Assembly: GCA_963714415.1 (NCBI GenBank)
Contig: CAVQOL010000001.1
Location: forward strand, 372,001 to 436,000
Length of the DNA: 64,000 bases
Source of the DNA: JAGXRK01 sp963714415
Lineage (GTDB): Bacteria; Bacteroidota; Ignavibacteria; Ignavibacteriales; Ignavibacteriaceae
Direction: 5' to 3'
The position numbers were made by a program, and so were the translations under genes. Under the pieces are notes generated by a model. It ran no database searches, was not told the DNA's origin, and worked only from the letters and a program-made list of their open reading frames with translations. Each line of letters begins with the position of its first letter. The stretch's first letter is position 1. Shown one piece after another: positions 28,499 through 38,376 of this stretch.

Positions 28499-29391
28499 AA
28501 TTCATTTATGCTGCTCTAATTCTTTTTATAATTATACCAACTGGATGTTCGGTCGAAAAGAAGAAAGCAGAAATTGTTACCACCATTTATCCATTCAAAG
28601 CAATTCTACAGGAAATAACGGGCGACAGGATTGAAATAAAATCGATACTTCCAGCCGGTGCGGATCCTCATACTTACGAGATGCTTCCTTCAGATTTTAA
28701 AACCATTCAACGTTCATCTGCCTTTTTTTATGGCTCTGCAGCATTGGACGGGTGGGCTTCAAAAATTGATGTGCGAAATAGAATTGAAATGCTGAAACTG
28801 GTTCCTGAAGAATATTTAATCGAAATTAAAATTCATAATTATTTTAATGACCACCATCATTACGGTGAAGATGAAGAATCACTGGGAATCGATCCGCACT
28901 TTTGGGTCGACCCGATTACCATAAAAGCAATACTGCCTTATCTTATTGATGAATTAATTAAAATTGATCCGGACAATGAAGAATATTTTAAAGACAATGC
29001 AGAAAAGTTTTTAATCAAACTTACGGAACTTGATGAAAAGCTAAGAAACGAAACTGCCGACATAAAATTCAGAAATGTTTTTACTGCCCATCCTTTTTAT
29101 AGTTATTTTTTTAAGCGATATAACTTCAACGTTGTCGGCTCGATTGAAATCGCCCCGGGTTATCATTCAACACCAAAAGATATTAAACAATTGATGGAAC
29201 TTGTAAAAAAGCAGAATGTAAAGGCTATCTTCACGCATAAGCAGCACAGCAATAAACCCGCGAAAGTCTTGGCCGAATCAACAGGGATAAGTGAATATGA
29301 GCTTGATCCGATTGGCGGAGTACCGGGCAGAATGATGTATGAAGACATTATTTTGCATAATTTAGGCATCATTAAAAAAGCGCTTCAATGA
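28495..29391 (+). CDS. znuA: Zinc (or Mn) ABC transporter substrate-binding lipoprotein
   Basis: 298 residues, cluster A-I metal-binding protein. A lipoprotein signal (IPTGC) tethers it to the membrane. ADPHTYEMLPSD and IDPHFWVDP supply the first two His ligands, and FTAHPFYSYFFKRYNF the third. A His/acid loop (NDHHHYGEDEES) between the first two ligands favours zinc as substrate. C-terminal IGGVPGRMMYEDI has the last expected region, where the usual final Asp is shifted. The gene overlaps lgt and the ATPase gene by ATGA. Confidence 0.88.
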   Translation: MKFIYAALILFIIIPTGCSVEKKKAEIVTTIYPFKAILQEITGDRIEIKSILPAGADPHTYEMLPSDFKTIQRSSAFFYGSAALDGWASKIDVRNRIEMLKLVPEEYLIEIKIHNYFNDHHHYGEDEESLGIDPHFWVDPITIKAILPYLIDELIKIDPDNEEYFKDNAEKFLIKLTELDEKLRNETADIKFRNVFTAHPFYSYFFKRYNFNVVGSIEIAPGYHSTPKDIKQLMELVKKQNVKAIFTHKQHSNKPAKVLAESTGISEYELDPIGGVPGRMMYEDIILHNLGIIKKALQ

Positions 29392-30128
29392 ATCCTGAAT
29401 CAATAGAAATACAAAATTTATTCTTTAGTTACGGTGATATAAAAGTCCTTGAAGATATTAACATGTCAATCTCCGACAATTCTTTTGTGTCGATTGTTGG
29501 ACCCAACGGTGCCGGTAAATCCACTTTGATGAAAATACTTCTCGGATTAATCAGATATGAGAAGGGTAAAATATTAATCTTTGGTAATACTCCGGATAAA
29601 GTCGATCCCGCTCTAATTGGCTATGTACCGCAGATAAAAACAATGGACAGAAATTTTCCCGCACTTGCTATAGAGCTTGTGACGTCGGGATTAACAAGAC
29701 GATGGCCGTGGAGTGTAAAAGGAGATGAAAGAGAAAAATCTTTAGAAGCTCTGGCAATGGTCAAGGCTGATAATCTGGCCGAGCGTTCTTTGTCCGAACT
29801 GTCGGGCGGTGAACTTCAGAGGGTTTGTCTTGCCAGAAGCATTGTCCGTTCACCAAAGCTAGTTGTGCTCGATGAACCGGCAACAGGAATAGATGCCATA
29901 GGGGAAGCAGATCTTTACATTCTGTTGGAAGCTTACCAGGAAAAAGCAAAAGCGACAATATTAATGATAACACACGATTGGCATGTAGCGCATCATCATT
30001 CTGATCTTGTTTTATTGTTAAACAGAAAGCAGGTGAGTTTTGGTAAACCGGCAGAAGCCTTAAGCGAAAACAATTTAAGGATTGCGTTTGGTCATATTGG
30101 TCACGTTCATAAAAATAAGTTTAAATGA
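29388..30128 (+). CDS. znuC: Zinc/metal ABC transporter ATP-binding protein
   Basis: 246-residue ABC ATPase. Walker A is GPNGAGKSTLMK, the Q loop is IGYVPQIKTMDRNFP, the signature LSGGELQRVCLARS, Walker B LVVLDEPATGID, and the switch His lies in MITHDWHVAHHHSD. It is coupled by ATGA to the binding protein and followed 71 bases later by the permease. It powers metal uptake with those two proteins. Confidence 0.94.
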   Translation: MNPESIEIQNLFFSYGDIKVLEDINMSISDNSFVSIVGPNGAGKSTLMKILLGLIRYEKGKILIFGNTPDKVDPALIGYVPQIKTMDRNFPALAIELVTSGLTRRWPWSVKGDEREKSLEALAMVKADNLAERSLSELSGGELQRVCLARSIVRSPKLVVLDEPATGIDAIGEADLYILLEAYQEKAKATILMITHDWHVAHHHSDLVLLLNRKQVSFGKPAEALSENNLRIAFGHIGHVHKNKFK

Positions 30129-30193
30129 AATCAATAGTTTTGCAATTATCTCGACATTCAACGTCAGATATTTCGCTTAATGAAAACAAATAA
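30125..30193 (+). CDS. Possible 22-residue ORF between znuC and znuB
   Basis: An ATG overlaps the znuC stop (ATGA) and opens 22 codons (MKSIVLQLSRHSTSDISLNE, then NK) ending at TAA 30191-30193, six bases before the znuB ATG. It exactly fills the gap and could serve as a coupling leader so ribosomes reach znuB. There is no independent support for a functional peptide. Confidence 0.25.
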   Translation: MKSIVLQLSRHSTSDISLNENK

Positions 30194-30198
30194 TAACA

Positions 30199-30993
30199 AT
30201 GTTTGAAATACTTTCACTCCCATTTATGCAGCGCGCACTTATTGCCGGAATACTTGTGGGTTTTCTTGCAAGTTATTACGGTGTTTTTATTGTTCAGCGC
30301 GGACTTGGTTTTTTAGGAAGCGGACTCGCTCACGCTGCATTTGGCGGAGTTGCTCTCGGTATTCTTCTCAACTCGGAACCTTTATGGATCGCAGTCCCCT
30401 TCACAGTGCTTGTTGCAGTTGGAATAACCTGGGTTAAAGATAAAACCAATCTCGGCGGCGATACTACAATTGGAATTTTCTTTTCTGTTTCTATGGCGCT
30501 AGGAATAATTTTTATTTTTCTCAAACGTCAGTATACAAGCGATGCCTTTACTTATTTATTCGGATCAATTCTTTCTGTTACTACGGCAGATATTATTGTT
30601 CCGATCATATTAATAATTATTACACTTCTTCTTTTCCCGTTCTGGAAGCGATGGGCTTATTCATCTTTTGACCGGGAACTTGCGCAAGCAGACCGCATAC
30701 CCGTTCAATTTGACGATTATCTTTTAACAATTCTTATAGCGATTACAATTGTGGTGTCAATCAAAGTTGTTGGTATTGTTTTGATTGCCGCTTTCCTCGT
30801 TATTCCTCCTGCTGCATCCAGATTACTGAATAAAAGTTTCAGTAAGATGACTTTGGTGTCTGTGATCATTGGAATTGTAACTGCTTTGGTTGGACTCTGG
30901 ATATCTTACTATCTGGACGTTCCTAGTGGCGCAACAATAATTTTACTTCAGGCAGCGGTTTTTTTCACGGTAATGATAATTAAAAAGAAATAA
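30199..30993 (+). CDS. znuB: Zinc/metal ABC transporter permease
   Basis: 264-residue ABC-3 family membrane subunit with about eight helices. Characteristic segments are MQRALIAGILVGFLASYYGV, GFLGSGLAHAAFGGVALGIL and VKVVGIVLIAAFLVIPPAAS. The paired Gly/Ala-rich helices and the IxPAAxA-type segment are typical of ZnuB/MntB. It completes the metal importer with the two upstream genes. Confidence 0.93.
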   Translation: MFEILSLPFMQRALIAGILVGFLASYYGVFIVQRGLGFLGSGLAHAAFGGVALGILLNSEPLWIAVPFTVLVAVGITWVKDKTNLGGDTTIGIFFSVSMALGIIFIFLKRQYTSDAFTYLFGSILSVTTADIIVPIILIIITLLLFPFWKRWAYSSFDRELAQADRIPVQFDDYLLTILIAITIVVSIKVVGIVLIAAFLVIPPAASRLLNKSFSKMTLVSVIIGIVTALVGLWISYYLDVPSGATIILLQAAVFFTVMIIKKK

Positions 30994-31081
30994 TCATTTA
31001 GAACCTTTGCTTTAAATCCTCTCTTTTATTCTCTAATTTTACAATAAGTAATTACAATAAATCCTAGTATCGGGAGACATT

Positions 31082-32470
31082 ATGTTTGATAAAAACATTT
31101 ACATCCAAAGAAGAGAAGAATTAAAGAAGAATTTTAAGTCCGGTATTTTACTCTTTCCGGGAAATGACGACTCCGCAATGAATTATCCTGCAAACACCTA
31201 TCATTTCCGACAGGACAGTACTTTCCTTTATTACTTCGGACATGATATCCCAAACTTGATTGGTATAATTGACATCGATGAGAATAAAGAAATTTTATTC
31301 GGACATGAATTTGGAATTGAAAATATCATCTGGACAGGTCCGCAGCCAAAACTTGCTGAACTTGCTGAAAGAGTTGGAATTAACTATTCCGAGCCAATAA
31401 ACAATTTCGGAAAGTATATAAAGGGACAAATAAAAAAGAACAGAAAATTTCATTACCTGCCGATGTATCGAGGCGATCAGTTAATTAAGCTTTCTAATTT
31501 CTTAGATATCCCGGTAAAAAGAATCAACAGCCGTGCTTCAAAAAAATTAATTCAGGTAGTTGTTGAACAACGTTCAATAAAAGCTCCGGAAGAAATCGCC
31601 GAGATAGAATATTCATTAGAGATTGCATTTGCAATGCATACGCGCGCAATGCAAATGGCAAAACCCGGTGTTGTAGAGCGTGATATCGCAGGTGCTATTG
31701 AAGGAATTGCTCTTGCACTTGGTAAGGGAGTTTCTTTTCCTTCTATAGTTTCTAAAAACGGACAAACCCTTCACAATAATTTTTACGGTAATATTTTAAG
31801 TCAGGGTGATCTTCTCGTTTGTGATGCCGGTGCAGAATCTCTTCTTCATTATGCCAGTGATATAACCAGAACAACTCCCGTCGGCGGTAAATTTTCATCA
31901 AAGCAAAAAGATATTTATGAAATAGTTCTTACTGCACAAAAGAATGCAATAAATATGATTCGTCCGGGTGTTAAACACAAAGATGTTCATCTTACTGCTG
32001 CAAAAATTATTGCCGCTGGTTTATCGCAGCTTGGTTTAATGAAAGGCAATCTGGTTGATGCTGTTAAAGCCGGTGCTCATGCGTTGTTCTTCCCGCACGG
32101 ATTAGGACATATGATGGGTCTCGATGTTCACGATATGGAAGGGCTTGGTGAAGCTCTTGTTGGTTATGATGATAAAACCAAACGAAGTGATCAGTTTGGA
32201 TTAGCCTATTTAAGGTTGGCCAAAGAACTTCAGCCTGGATTTGTATTTACCTGCGAACCGGGTATTTATTTCATCCCTGAATTAATTGATCAATGGAAAG
32301 CAAAGAAGCTTCATAAAAAGTTTATAAACTACGATCGTGTTGAAGAGTATAGAAACTTTGGTGGAATAAGAATAGAAGATAATATTCTTGTTACCGAGTC
32401 GGGATACAGAGTTTTGGGAAGACCAATTCCAAAAGAAGCTGCCGATGTAGAAGCTGTTGCTTCGATGTGA
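31082..32470 (+). CDS. pepP: Xaa-Pro aminopeptidase (aminopeptidase P)
   Basis: Dinuclear metallopeptidase of 462 residues that removes N-terminal residues before proline. The AMP_N domain (1-165) has LFPGNDDSAMNYPANTYHFR. The pita-bread catalytic domain shows the ligands in order: LVCDAGAESLLHYASDITR (two Asp), FFPHGLGHMMGLDVHD (His), FTCEPGIYFIPE (Glu) and GGIRIEDNILVTE (Glu). A GGGAGAC-like site precedes the ATG. It stands alone after the zinc importer genes. Confidence 0.95.
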   Translation: MFDKNIYIQRREELKKNFKSGILLFPGNDDSAMNYPANTYHFRQDSTFLYYFGHDIPNLIGIIDIDENKEILFGHEFGIENIIWTGPQPKLAELAERVGINYSEPINNFGKYIKGQIKKNRKFHYLPMYRGDQLIKLSNFLDIPVKRINSRASKKLIQVVVEQRSIKAPEEIAEIEYSLEIAFAMHTRAMQMAKPGVVERDIAGAIEGIALALGKGVSFPSIVSKNGQTLHNNFYGNILSQGDLLVCDAGAESLLHYASDITRTTPVGGKFSSKQKDIYEIVLTAQKNAINMIRPGVKHKDVHLTAAKIIAAGLSQLGLMKGNLVDAVKAGAHALFFPHGLGHMMGLDVHDMEGLGEALVGYDDKTKRSDQFGLAYLRLAKELQPGFVFTCEPGIYFIPELIDQWKAKKLHKKFINYDRVEEYRNFGGIRIEDNILVTESGYRVLGRPIPKEAADVEAVASM

Positions 32471-32543
32471 AAGGCAATAATCCCGAACTAATTTTTTTTG
32501 ATCTCAGAACAAGGATTAATGATTTAAGATTTGTTGTTTTATC

Positions 32544-33695
32544 TTACCATTCACCCTTGCTCATCAGCTCACTTATAAAGTTTAAATTTTTTGAATCACT
32601 GTTCGCCAGAATAATATTAATAACTGCAGTAAGCGGAACGGACATTAACATCCCAATTATTCCCCATATCCAACCCCATATTAAAACAGAAAGTAAAATA
32701 ACAAGAGGATTAAGATTTAATCTTCTGCCAACTGCTATTGGTTCAATAAAATTAAATGCTAAAGTCTGAACAGCTATCATAAACAATGTTACGGCAATTG
32801 TTATTCCAATGCTTTCAAACTGAAGAATAGTAAACAATACCGGGAGAATGAAAGCAAAAGCCGACCCTATTGTTGGAATGAAGTTAAAAAGAAAAGTGAA
32901 CAATCCCCAGATAACTGGATAATCAACACCCAACAGATATAAGCCAAATCCCACGATAAAACCTGCCCCGGCATTAACTGCAATTTTGGTTATAATATAT
33001 TTCTGTATTTGCAGAGTAATAGTTTTAAATGTTTTCTCAAGCTTCTTCTCTCTTTGTTCTTTTTCAATGTTTACGCGATGTTCAAGCCCGCGATCATTGT
33101 CCGGGGAATCTGCGTTTTCAATTAATTTTTTCCTGATCTTTTCTATTTCAGGCTTAACTTTATTTGTCACATATCTTTTCTTGATCGTTTCATAAACCGC
33201 TTTCTCGCCGGATAACACAAATACAAAAAAGAATATCACAAACAAAATACTGCCGAAAAGAGAAACGGTTGAAGAGAATATTCCACCAGCAAGACTGCTG
33301 TAATCAATCGTTTCAACAATGCTTTCAAACGAAAAGTCCGCAAAGTAAGGATCGTTTATTCCAAGAGATACAGAAGCTTCCCTTACTAGATGACTAAGTT
33401 TATCAATATAATCCGGCATGCTATCAGCGAAACTCAGAAATGAGTCAATAACTATTTTTGAAACAACGTATAGAACAGCAATAGTTATAAACAGATCTAT
33501 CAGAGTTATAAGAAAAAGAGGAAATTTTTTCTTTTCAAGAAATAAGTTAAGCGGATTGAACACAAAGAAAAGAAAAAATGCGATTGCAAACGGAATAAAA
33601 ATATGGCTCAACTCCCTTAGCATAAAAGCAATAACGGTAATTCCTATTACCGAAATAAAAAAATTAGAGGTTGAGTCAGTCGTTATTGTTTTCAT
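32544..33695 (-). CDS. AI-2E family transporter (PerM-like)
   Basis: 383 residues with eight predicted helices in the pattern of UPF0118/AI-2E proteins: three N-terminal helices, an amphipathic region (about 70-215) and a C-terminal bundle. AGFIVGFGLYLLGVDYPVIW, GLFTFLFNFIPTIGSAFAFI and NPLVILLSVLIWGWIWGIIG match the conserved C-terminal motifs. Family members export small molecules or act as Na+(Li+)/H+ antiporters; the substrate here is unknown. It lies 3 bases after the DUF885 gene. Confidence 0.88.
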   Translation of the reverse strand: MKTITTDSTSNFFISVIGITVIAFMLRELSHIFIPFAIAFFLFFVFNPLNLFLEKKKFPLFLITLIDLFITIAVLYVVSKIVIDSFLSFADSMPDYIDKLSHLVREASVSLGINDPYFADFSFESIVETIDYSSLAGGIFSSTVSLFGSILFVIFFFVFVLSGEKAVYETIKKRYVTNKVKPEIEKIRKKLIENADSPDNDRGLEHRVNIEKEQREKKLEKTFKTITLQIQKYIITKIAVNAGAGFIVGFGLYLLGVDYPVIWGLFTFLFNFIPTIGSAFAFILPVLFTILQFESIGITIAVTLFMIAVQTLAFNFIEPIAVGRRLNLNPLVILLSVLIWGWIWGIIGMLMSVPLTAVINIILANSDSKNLNFISELMSKGEW

Positions 33696-33698
33696 ACT

Positions 33699-35021
33699 TT
33701 ATTGTAAAGATGCTGGTGTGTATGGCTTTGATAATAAATCTTCAAACAATCTCCATCGTTTAACAGGGCTGTCCGCTGTTCCGCCGTTTCGTTCAATATA
33801 TGATCTTACCAAATCTAATCCATAACTGTAATTAATTATATAAGATCTATACTTATCGAAAAATGTAATGTTTCTTTCTGCATTCTCTTCTGATCTTAAG
33901 CCGTAACGCTGAAGCCATGCAATCGTTTCGTGTTTCGTCCATTTACCATCCAGGTAATTTCTAGCTGCTTCTGTTGAAGTATAATTTAATTTATTCTGGA
34001 GTTCAAGCACTTTGTAATACAGCTCTGTGTTATCCGGATTTAATCCGGCTAATGGAAACAGAATTTTCTTTTCAAATTCTATTCGTGAATGGCCGGGGAA
34101 AGCAACCTCAATACCATAGTTTGCTGTACCTTCGGCAATTAAAGATTGAGGACTAAATAAAGCATAAACTGTAAATTCAACCCAGCCTTTTTTTCTAGCA
34201 AGTTTATTTTCAAGCAAAGCGTTGTAAACGTGATGACCGGGATAACCTTCATGAGCGGCAAGATCAATTGCCCTGTCAATATAAACAGGTAGATCAACAT
34301 TTACCTGAATCAGGCTGAAACTGTTTCCTTTATACCAATTGTAAGCACCCCATGGTTTGTTTGTAACATATTCAACAGTAAAGTTTTCATTATCAGGTAG
34401 TTTTATTTGCTGAAGAGTTCTTTTTCTGCACTCTTCAATTGCTGCTTGAAAGACCGCATTGATCTTTTCTTTTGGGATAACAAAGGCATTTTTAAATTTT
34501 ATCAACCTTTCATCAACGGTGCCTTTGCCGGGAAGAATTTTATCAAGCTCATCAATAATATTCTGAAAATATTCATTTGTATAGGATGGAACCTCAACAT
34601 CGTATAGAGCATTGGTTTCCTGATCAAATGGAAGCTGAATTCCTTTAAGCATCATAATTCTTGTTTTAGCAGCAAGTAATTGCTTGTAAAGATAACGGTA
34701 TCTCAAAGTCAGCAGTTCATCGGCTTTGTATTGAGCAAGCTGCTCGAGTTCATTTAACAGTCTGTCAACTTCGTTATTTAAATTTTCAACGGCCTTTGAG
34801 TCTGCTTCATCAATTTCTTCTTTGGGCTTCCATTCTTCTGGACCGAAGTATGCATCAACAAAATCAGGATCATATTGACCGATCTTCAGTACAAGCTTTA
34901 CGTAATCTTCTGCCGCGTTATTCATTTTAATTTCCACTTCACTTTGTATATTTTGATCTTTTTTCTCACTGCAGGAAATAATCAAAAAGAGAAATGTAAT
35001 AGATAATATAATTTTATTCAC
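33699..35021 (-). CDS. DUF885-type lipoprotein metallopeptidase
   Basis: 440 residues. The N terminus is a lipoprotein signal peptide (MNKIILSITFLFLIISC). The catalytic motif AAHEGYPGHHVYNALLENKL contains the HExxxGHH zinc signature of the DUF885/M3-like family, and the downstream glutamate is in LIAEGTANYGIEV. The rest is mostly helical. It probably degrades peptides in the periplasm or at the outer membrane. It is the upstream partner of the AI-2E transporter gene. Confidence 0.82.
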   Translation of the reverse strand: MNKIILSITFLFLIISCSEKKDQNIQSEVEIKMNNAAEDYVKLVLKIGQYDPDFVDAYFGPEEWKPKEEIDEADSKAVENLNNEVDRLLNELEQLAQYKADELLTLRYRYLYKQLLAAKTRIMMLKGIQLPFDQETNALYDVEVPSYTNEYFQNIIDELDKILPGKGTVDERLIKFKNAFVIPKEKINAVFQAAIEECRKRTLQQIKLPDNENFTVEYVTNKPWGAYNWYKGNSFSLIQVNVDLPVYIDRAIDLAAHEGYPGHHVYNALLENKLARKKGWVEFTVYALFSPQSLIAEGTANYGIEVAFPGHSRIEFEKKILFPLAGLNPDNTELYYKVLELQNKLNYTSTEAARNYLDGKWTKHETIAWLQRYGLRSEENAERNITFFDKYRSYIINYSYGLDLVRSYIERNGGTADSPVKRWRLFEDLLSKPYTPASLQ

Positions 35022-35037
35022 AGCAATCCTTTCAAAA

Positions 35038-37890
35038 TTATTTTAACAGCACCATCTTATTGGTTTTGGAAGATGTATTACCACCGGATTTTTCTTTGAC
35101 AGTTAAAGTGTAGAAATATATTCCGCTTGCAAGATTTGTTGCATCAAACGAAACAGAGTGCTTGCCGGGCTGCATAGTTTCACTTACTAACGATTTAATT
35201 TCTCTTGCCCGTAAATCATAAACTTTTAAAGTTACAAAACTTTCCATGGGAAGTTTGAATATAATTTGTGTAACAGGATTAAAGGGATTCGGGTAGTTCT
35301 GTTCTAGAACAAAATTATTCAGAACAATTGCATCAACGGTTACAATTTTGGAATAAGCAAACTGACCATTGTAATCAAGCTGTTTTAACCTGTAGTAAAG
35401 TCTTCCTGAAACATCCCTGTCAACATAGGAGTACGCATTTATCACAGTTGACGTTCCATTTCCTTGCACAAATGCAATTGTTGAAAAATTATTTCCATCA
35501 ACACTTCTCTGAACCTCAAACCCGTAATTGTTTATTTCGCTTGCAGTTGTCCAGTTGAGTATTACTTTTTCATTTTGAACTTGGGCGTTGAACACAATAA
35601 GCTCAACAGGAACAGTAATATCAATTGCAGCTTCGTATACTCCATTGCCGTGTGTAACAGCACGAATACTATTTGATGATCTGATAATACTTAAATCCAT
35701 AATCATCATAGCTTGCGGTAACCCGTTCATATATTCGTACCAGGTTTGTCCCGCATCCGCAGACAAATAAACCCCAATGTCGTTACCAAAGAACAAGGTG
35801 TTTGTGTTATTCGGATCAATAACAATTGCGCTTGATGGAACATCCGGCAGAGATGAGCCAATATCTATCCAGCTTGTACCCGCATCGGTTGATTTAAAGA
35901 GATGTGATGTGCCAAATCCAGAAAAGACAATATAAACTATTCTTGAATCTAAGGGATCAACAGCTATATCGTCGGGATATCTGTCCGGTAATATTCCTGT
36001 AATGTTTGTAAAAGTTGTTCCGCCGTCTGTACTTCTGAATACTCTCGCTCGGGAACTAATCGGGGCAGTTGCAACATAAACTGTATCTGTAGATGCAGAG
36101 GACACACCAATTGACAGTATTTCGTTACCATCAAGTGCGGCACCGCTATTACCCAAAGTCCATGATGATCCACCGTTAGTCGATCTATGAAATTTTCTGC
36201 TTCCAGCATAAATGACACTTGGGTTCGATCTGCAAATTATATATGGTGCAACAAAGGCTGGATTATCTTTACTCGATGGATTGATGCTGAACCAACTTAT
36301 TCCACTATTAGTACTTTTTTGCATATTTAAATACTGAGAGGTACCATATAAAATATTATTGTTTACCGGATCAATACCCGTTTGGCATCCATCGCCACCA
36401 ATTACTCTCCTCCAGGCAACAGTTCCTTCATAAATTGCTGTTGCATTATCCTGCATTCCGCCAAGTGAAAGATTGGAGACGGTAAATGACGAAGAAAACC
36501 CATTGTAAAATTGTGTTGATTGATATCCTCCGTTGCATCCTTCATAATTTTCGCCACCATCGGTTGTCCGAAAAACACCGCCATCTGTTCCTAAATAAAT
36601 TATACTCGGATTATCGGGATGAAATGTAACTGAATGCTGATCTGCATGCACATAATACGGTGGGCCTTCCGGATCTCCAGGTATCGTAACACCAAAATAC
36701 CATGCTGCCCAATCTGTTTTTCTGCTTAAATCTATTCCGCCATTTGTCGATTTGAAAACATCTATTCCACCTGTTAAAATAAAATTTGGATTTGTAGGAT
36801 GAACACCAACCCAATGTGAGTACCAGCCCTGATAAGTTGCATAATCTGTAGTGTTTACAATTGTCCAGTTATTGCCCCCATCTGTAGTTTTGCATAACCA
36901 TGTTCCCGCACCGGAAGTGCTTCCGTTTCCTATCGAAGCATACAATATTTGCGGGTTAGAATAGTAAAGTGATAAAATCGCTTTGCCATTGAAGGATGAA
37001 GGCAACCCGTTAGAAAGTTTTTGCCAGGTATTTCCTGAATCCGTTGTACGATATATGCCGTGACCTGTAGAACCAAGATTTCCGTGAGTTACATAAACTA
37101 TATTACTATTTATTGGATTGATAACGATATCAAATCCCATAATTACATTATGAACATTATTCCAGGATAACCCGGCATCAGTAGATTTGTAAATTCCTTC
37201 TGAGGTTGCAGTCCAGACTATTGATGAATTATTGGGATCAATCTCTACTTCATTAACACCTCTTTCCTGATTATAAGACCAATCAAGAATCATAGACCAG
37301 GTTTGTCCGTAATCAGTAGATTTAAGTATTCCAATTCCATAACTGCCGCGGGTTGTCCTGATTACTTCACCGCCAAGAGCATTCTGGTAATTATATACCT
37401 CGCCCGTTCCGATATAAATAATGTTCGAGTCTTCCCGAGATATTGCAATAGAGCTTACACCAAGTAAAGGATATCCGGTTTCAATTCTTTCCCAGGCAAG
37501 TGCACCAACACCACCTGTATGGCTTCTCCATAATCCACCACTGGCAGCCCCGGCAAAGACTGTGTTGGGATTTTGCCAGTTAAACTCAACGTCAAGAGTT
37601 CTTCCGCCGATGTTATGCGGTCCTATTTGGTCCCATTGATAAACCAGAAGATTGTTTGTCTCTTTTTTTAATAATTGCTTTGAATACTCATATGCTTTGT
37701 AATAGGCATCCGCAGGTATGTCTTGATTTGGATATGCTCTTTTCATAGTCATAAACTGAAGTGCTTGAAGTGCCCCGGAAGTTTTTATTTTTTTTGCTGG
37801 CGTGTTATCTGTGCTTTGAAAAACAAGAAATGATGCAAGCATTACTAATATGGTAAATAATGGGACGGCTAAATAAATTTTTGTTTTCAT
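35038..37890 (-). CDS. Secreted BNR/sortilin-like beta-propeller protein with T9SS type A sorting domain
   Basis: About 950 residues. I start at ATG 37890 (MKTKIYLAVPLFTILVML), which has a GAGG site and makes a signal peptide; an ATG 36 bases further upstream has no such support. The body is built from many BNR/Asp-box-like repeats (IYKSTDAGLSWNNV, IYRTTDSGNTWQKL, LCKTTDGGNNWTIV, VFRSTDGGTTFTNI, LFKSTDAGTSWIDI), forming one or two propellers as in sortilin or photosystem-assembly proteins. A fibronectin-like region (ILNWTTASEINNYGFEVQRS) follows. The last 85 residues are the sorting domain, with NYPNPFNPVTQI and FYTLTVKEKSGG. It is expected at the cell surface or released. The ligand is unknown. 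Confidence 0.88.
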   Translation of the reverse strand: MKTKIYLAVPLFTILVMLASFLVFQSTDNTPAKKIKTSGALQALQFMTMKRAYPNQDIPADAYYKAYEYSKQLLKKETNNLLVYQWDQIGPHNIGGRTLDVEFNWQNPNTVFAGAASGGLWRSHTGGVGALAWERIETGYPLLGVSSIAISREDSNIIYIGTGEVYNYQNALGGEVIRTTRGSYGIGILKSTDYGQTWSMILDWSYNQERGVNEVEIDPNNSSIVWTATSEGIYKSTDAGLSWNNVHNVIMGFDIVINPINSNIVYVTHGNLGSTGHGIYRTTDSGNTWQKLSNGLPSSFNGKAILSLYYSNPQILYASIGNGSTSGAGTWLCKTTDGGNNWTIVNTTDYATYQGWYSHWVGVHPTNPNFILTGGIDVFKSTNGGIDLSRKTDWAAWYFGVTIPGDPEGPPYYVHADQHSVTFHPDNPSIIYLGTDGGVFRTTDGGENYEGCNGGYQSTQFYNGFSSSFTVSNLSLGGMQDNATAIYEGTVAWRRVIGGDGCQTGIDPVNNNILYGTSQYLNMQKSTNSGISWFSINPSSKDNPAFVAPYIICRSNPSVIYAGSRKFHRSTNGGSSWTLGNSGAALDGNEILSIGVSSASTDTVYVATAPISSRARVFRSTDGGTTFTNITGILPDRYPDDIAVDPLDSRIVYIVFSGFGTSHLFKSTDAGTSWIDIGSSLPDVPSSAIVIDPNNTNTLFFGNDIGVYLSADAGQTWYEYMNGLPQAMMIMDLSIIRSSNSIRAVTHGNGVYEAAIDITVPVELIVFNAQVQNEKVILNWTTASEINNYGFEVQRSVDGNNFSTIAFVQGNGTSTVINAYSYVDRDVSGRLYYRLKQLDYNGQFAYSKIVTVDAIVLNNFVLEQNYPNPFNPVTQIIFKLPMESFVTLKVYDLRAREIKSLVSETMQPGKHSVSFDATNLASGIYFYTLTVKEKSGGNTSSKTNKMVLLK

Positions 37891-37995
37891 TAAAACCTCG
37901 GGGAATTGTTGCTTACAAATTAACAAGAATCGATTTAGAAGAGAAGAGATTAATAGAAGTCATTTATTAAACATTGCTCTCTTTCGTTATTGCTT

Positions 37996-38355
37996 CTACT
38001 TTCTGGCATCTATAAAAGACTTAACTGCAAGGACTAAAAACACAAGACATAGAACCGCCATTATTGCCTGAACAATAATTGCAGATGATCTTTCAAATTC
38101 TTCTCCGCCAATCATGCGGAAAAATTTAAATAAACCGCTCACTGTTCCTACGAATCCCAGAAAAGCTAATACGACTGCGCTATGCATAGCTAGTTTAAGG
38201 TGCTTTTCGTTCTGTGCAACCCATCCAAGTAAAACCATGGGAACACCTAAGAAAGCCGGAATTAGTGCGGTTATGCTTTCACTACTAATACCGAAGTAGG
38301 CATATAATCCTAGTATAATAAATATCATTCCGAAATTAATGGTCTGTCTGGGCAA
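37996..38355 (-). CDS. Small integral membrane protein (four helices)
   Basis: 119 residues with four hydrophobic helices (INFGMIFIILGLYAYFGI, IPAFLGVPMVLLGWVA, LAMHSAVVLAFLGFVGTVSG, AIIVQAIMAVLCLVFLVLAV) and short charged loops. Similar small proteins are common in Bacteroidota and marine Gram-negatives, but no function is established that I can name. It stands 105 bases after the T9SS cargo gene start and 22 bases before a gene remnant. Confidence 0.7.
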   Translation of the reverse strand: MPRQTINFGMIFIILGLYAYFGISSESITALIPAFLGVPMVLLGWVAQNEKHLKLAMHSAVVLAFLGFVGTVSGLFKFFRMIGGEEFERSSAIIVQAIMAVLCLVFLVLAVKSFIDARK

Positions 38356-38376
38356 ATTGTCTCCATAATTTAATTT

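Noticed and set aside
35964..36814. Extra minus-strand ORFs inside the propeller gene
   Set aside because: They are out-of-frame products of the repetitive propeller sequence without motifs or ribosome binding sites.
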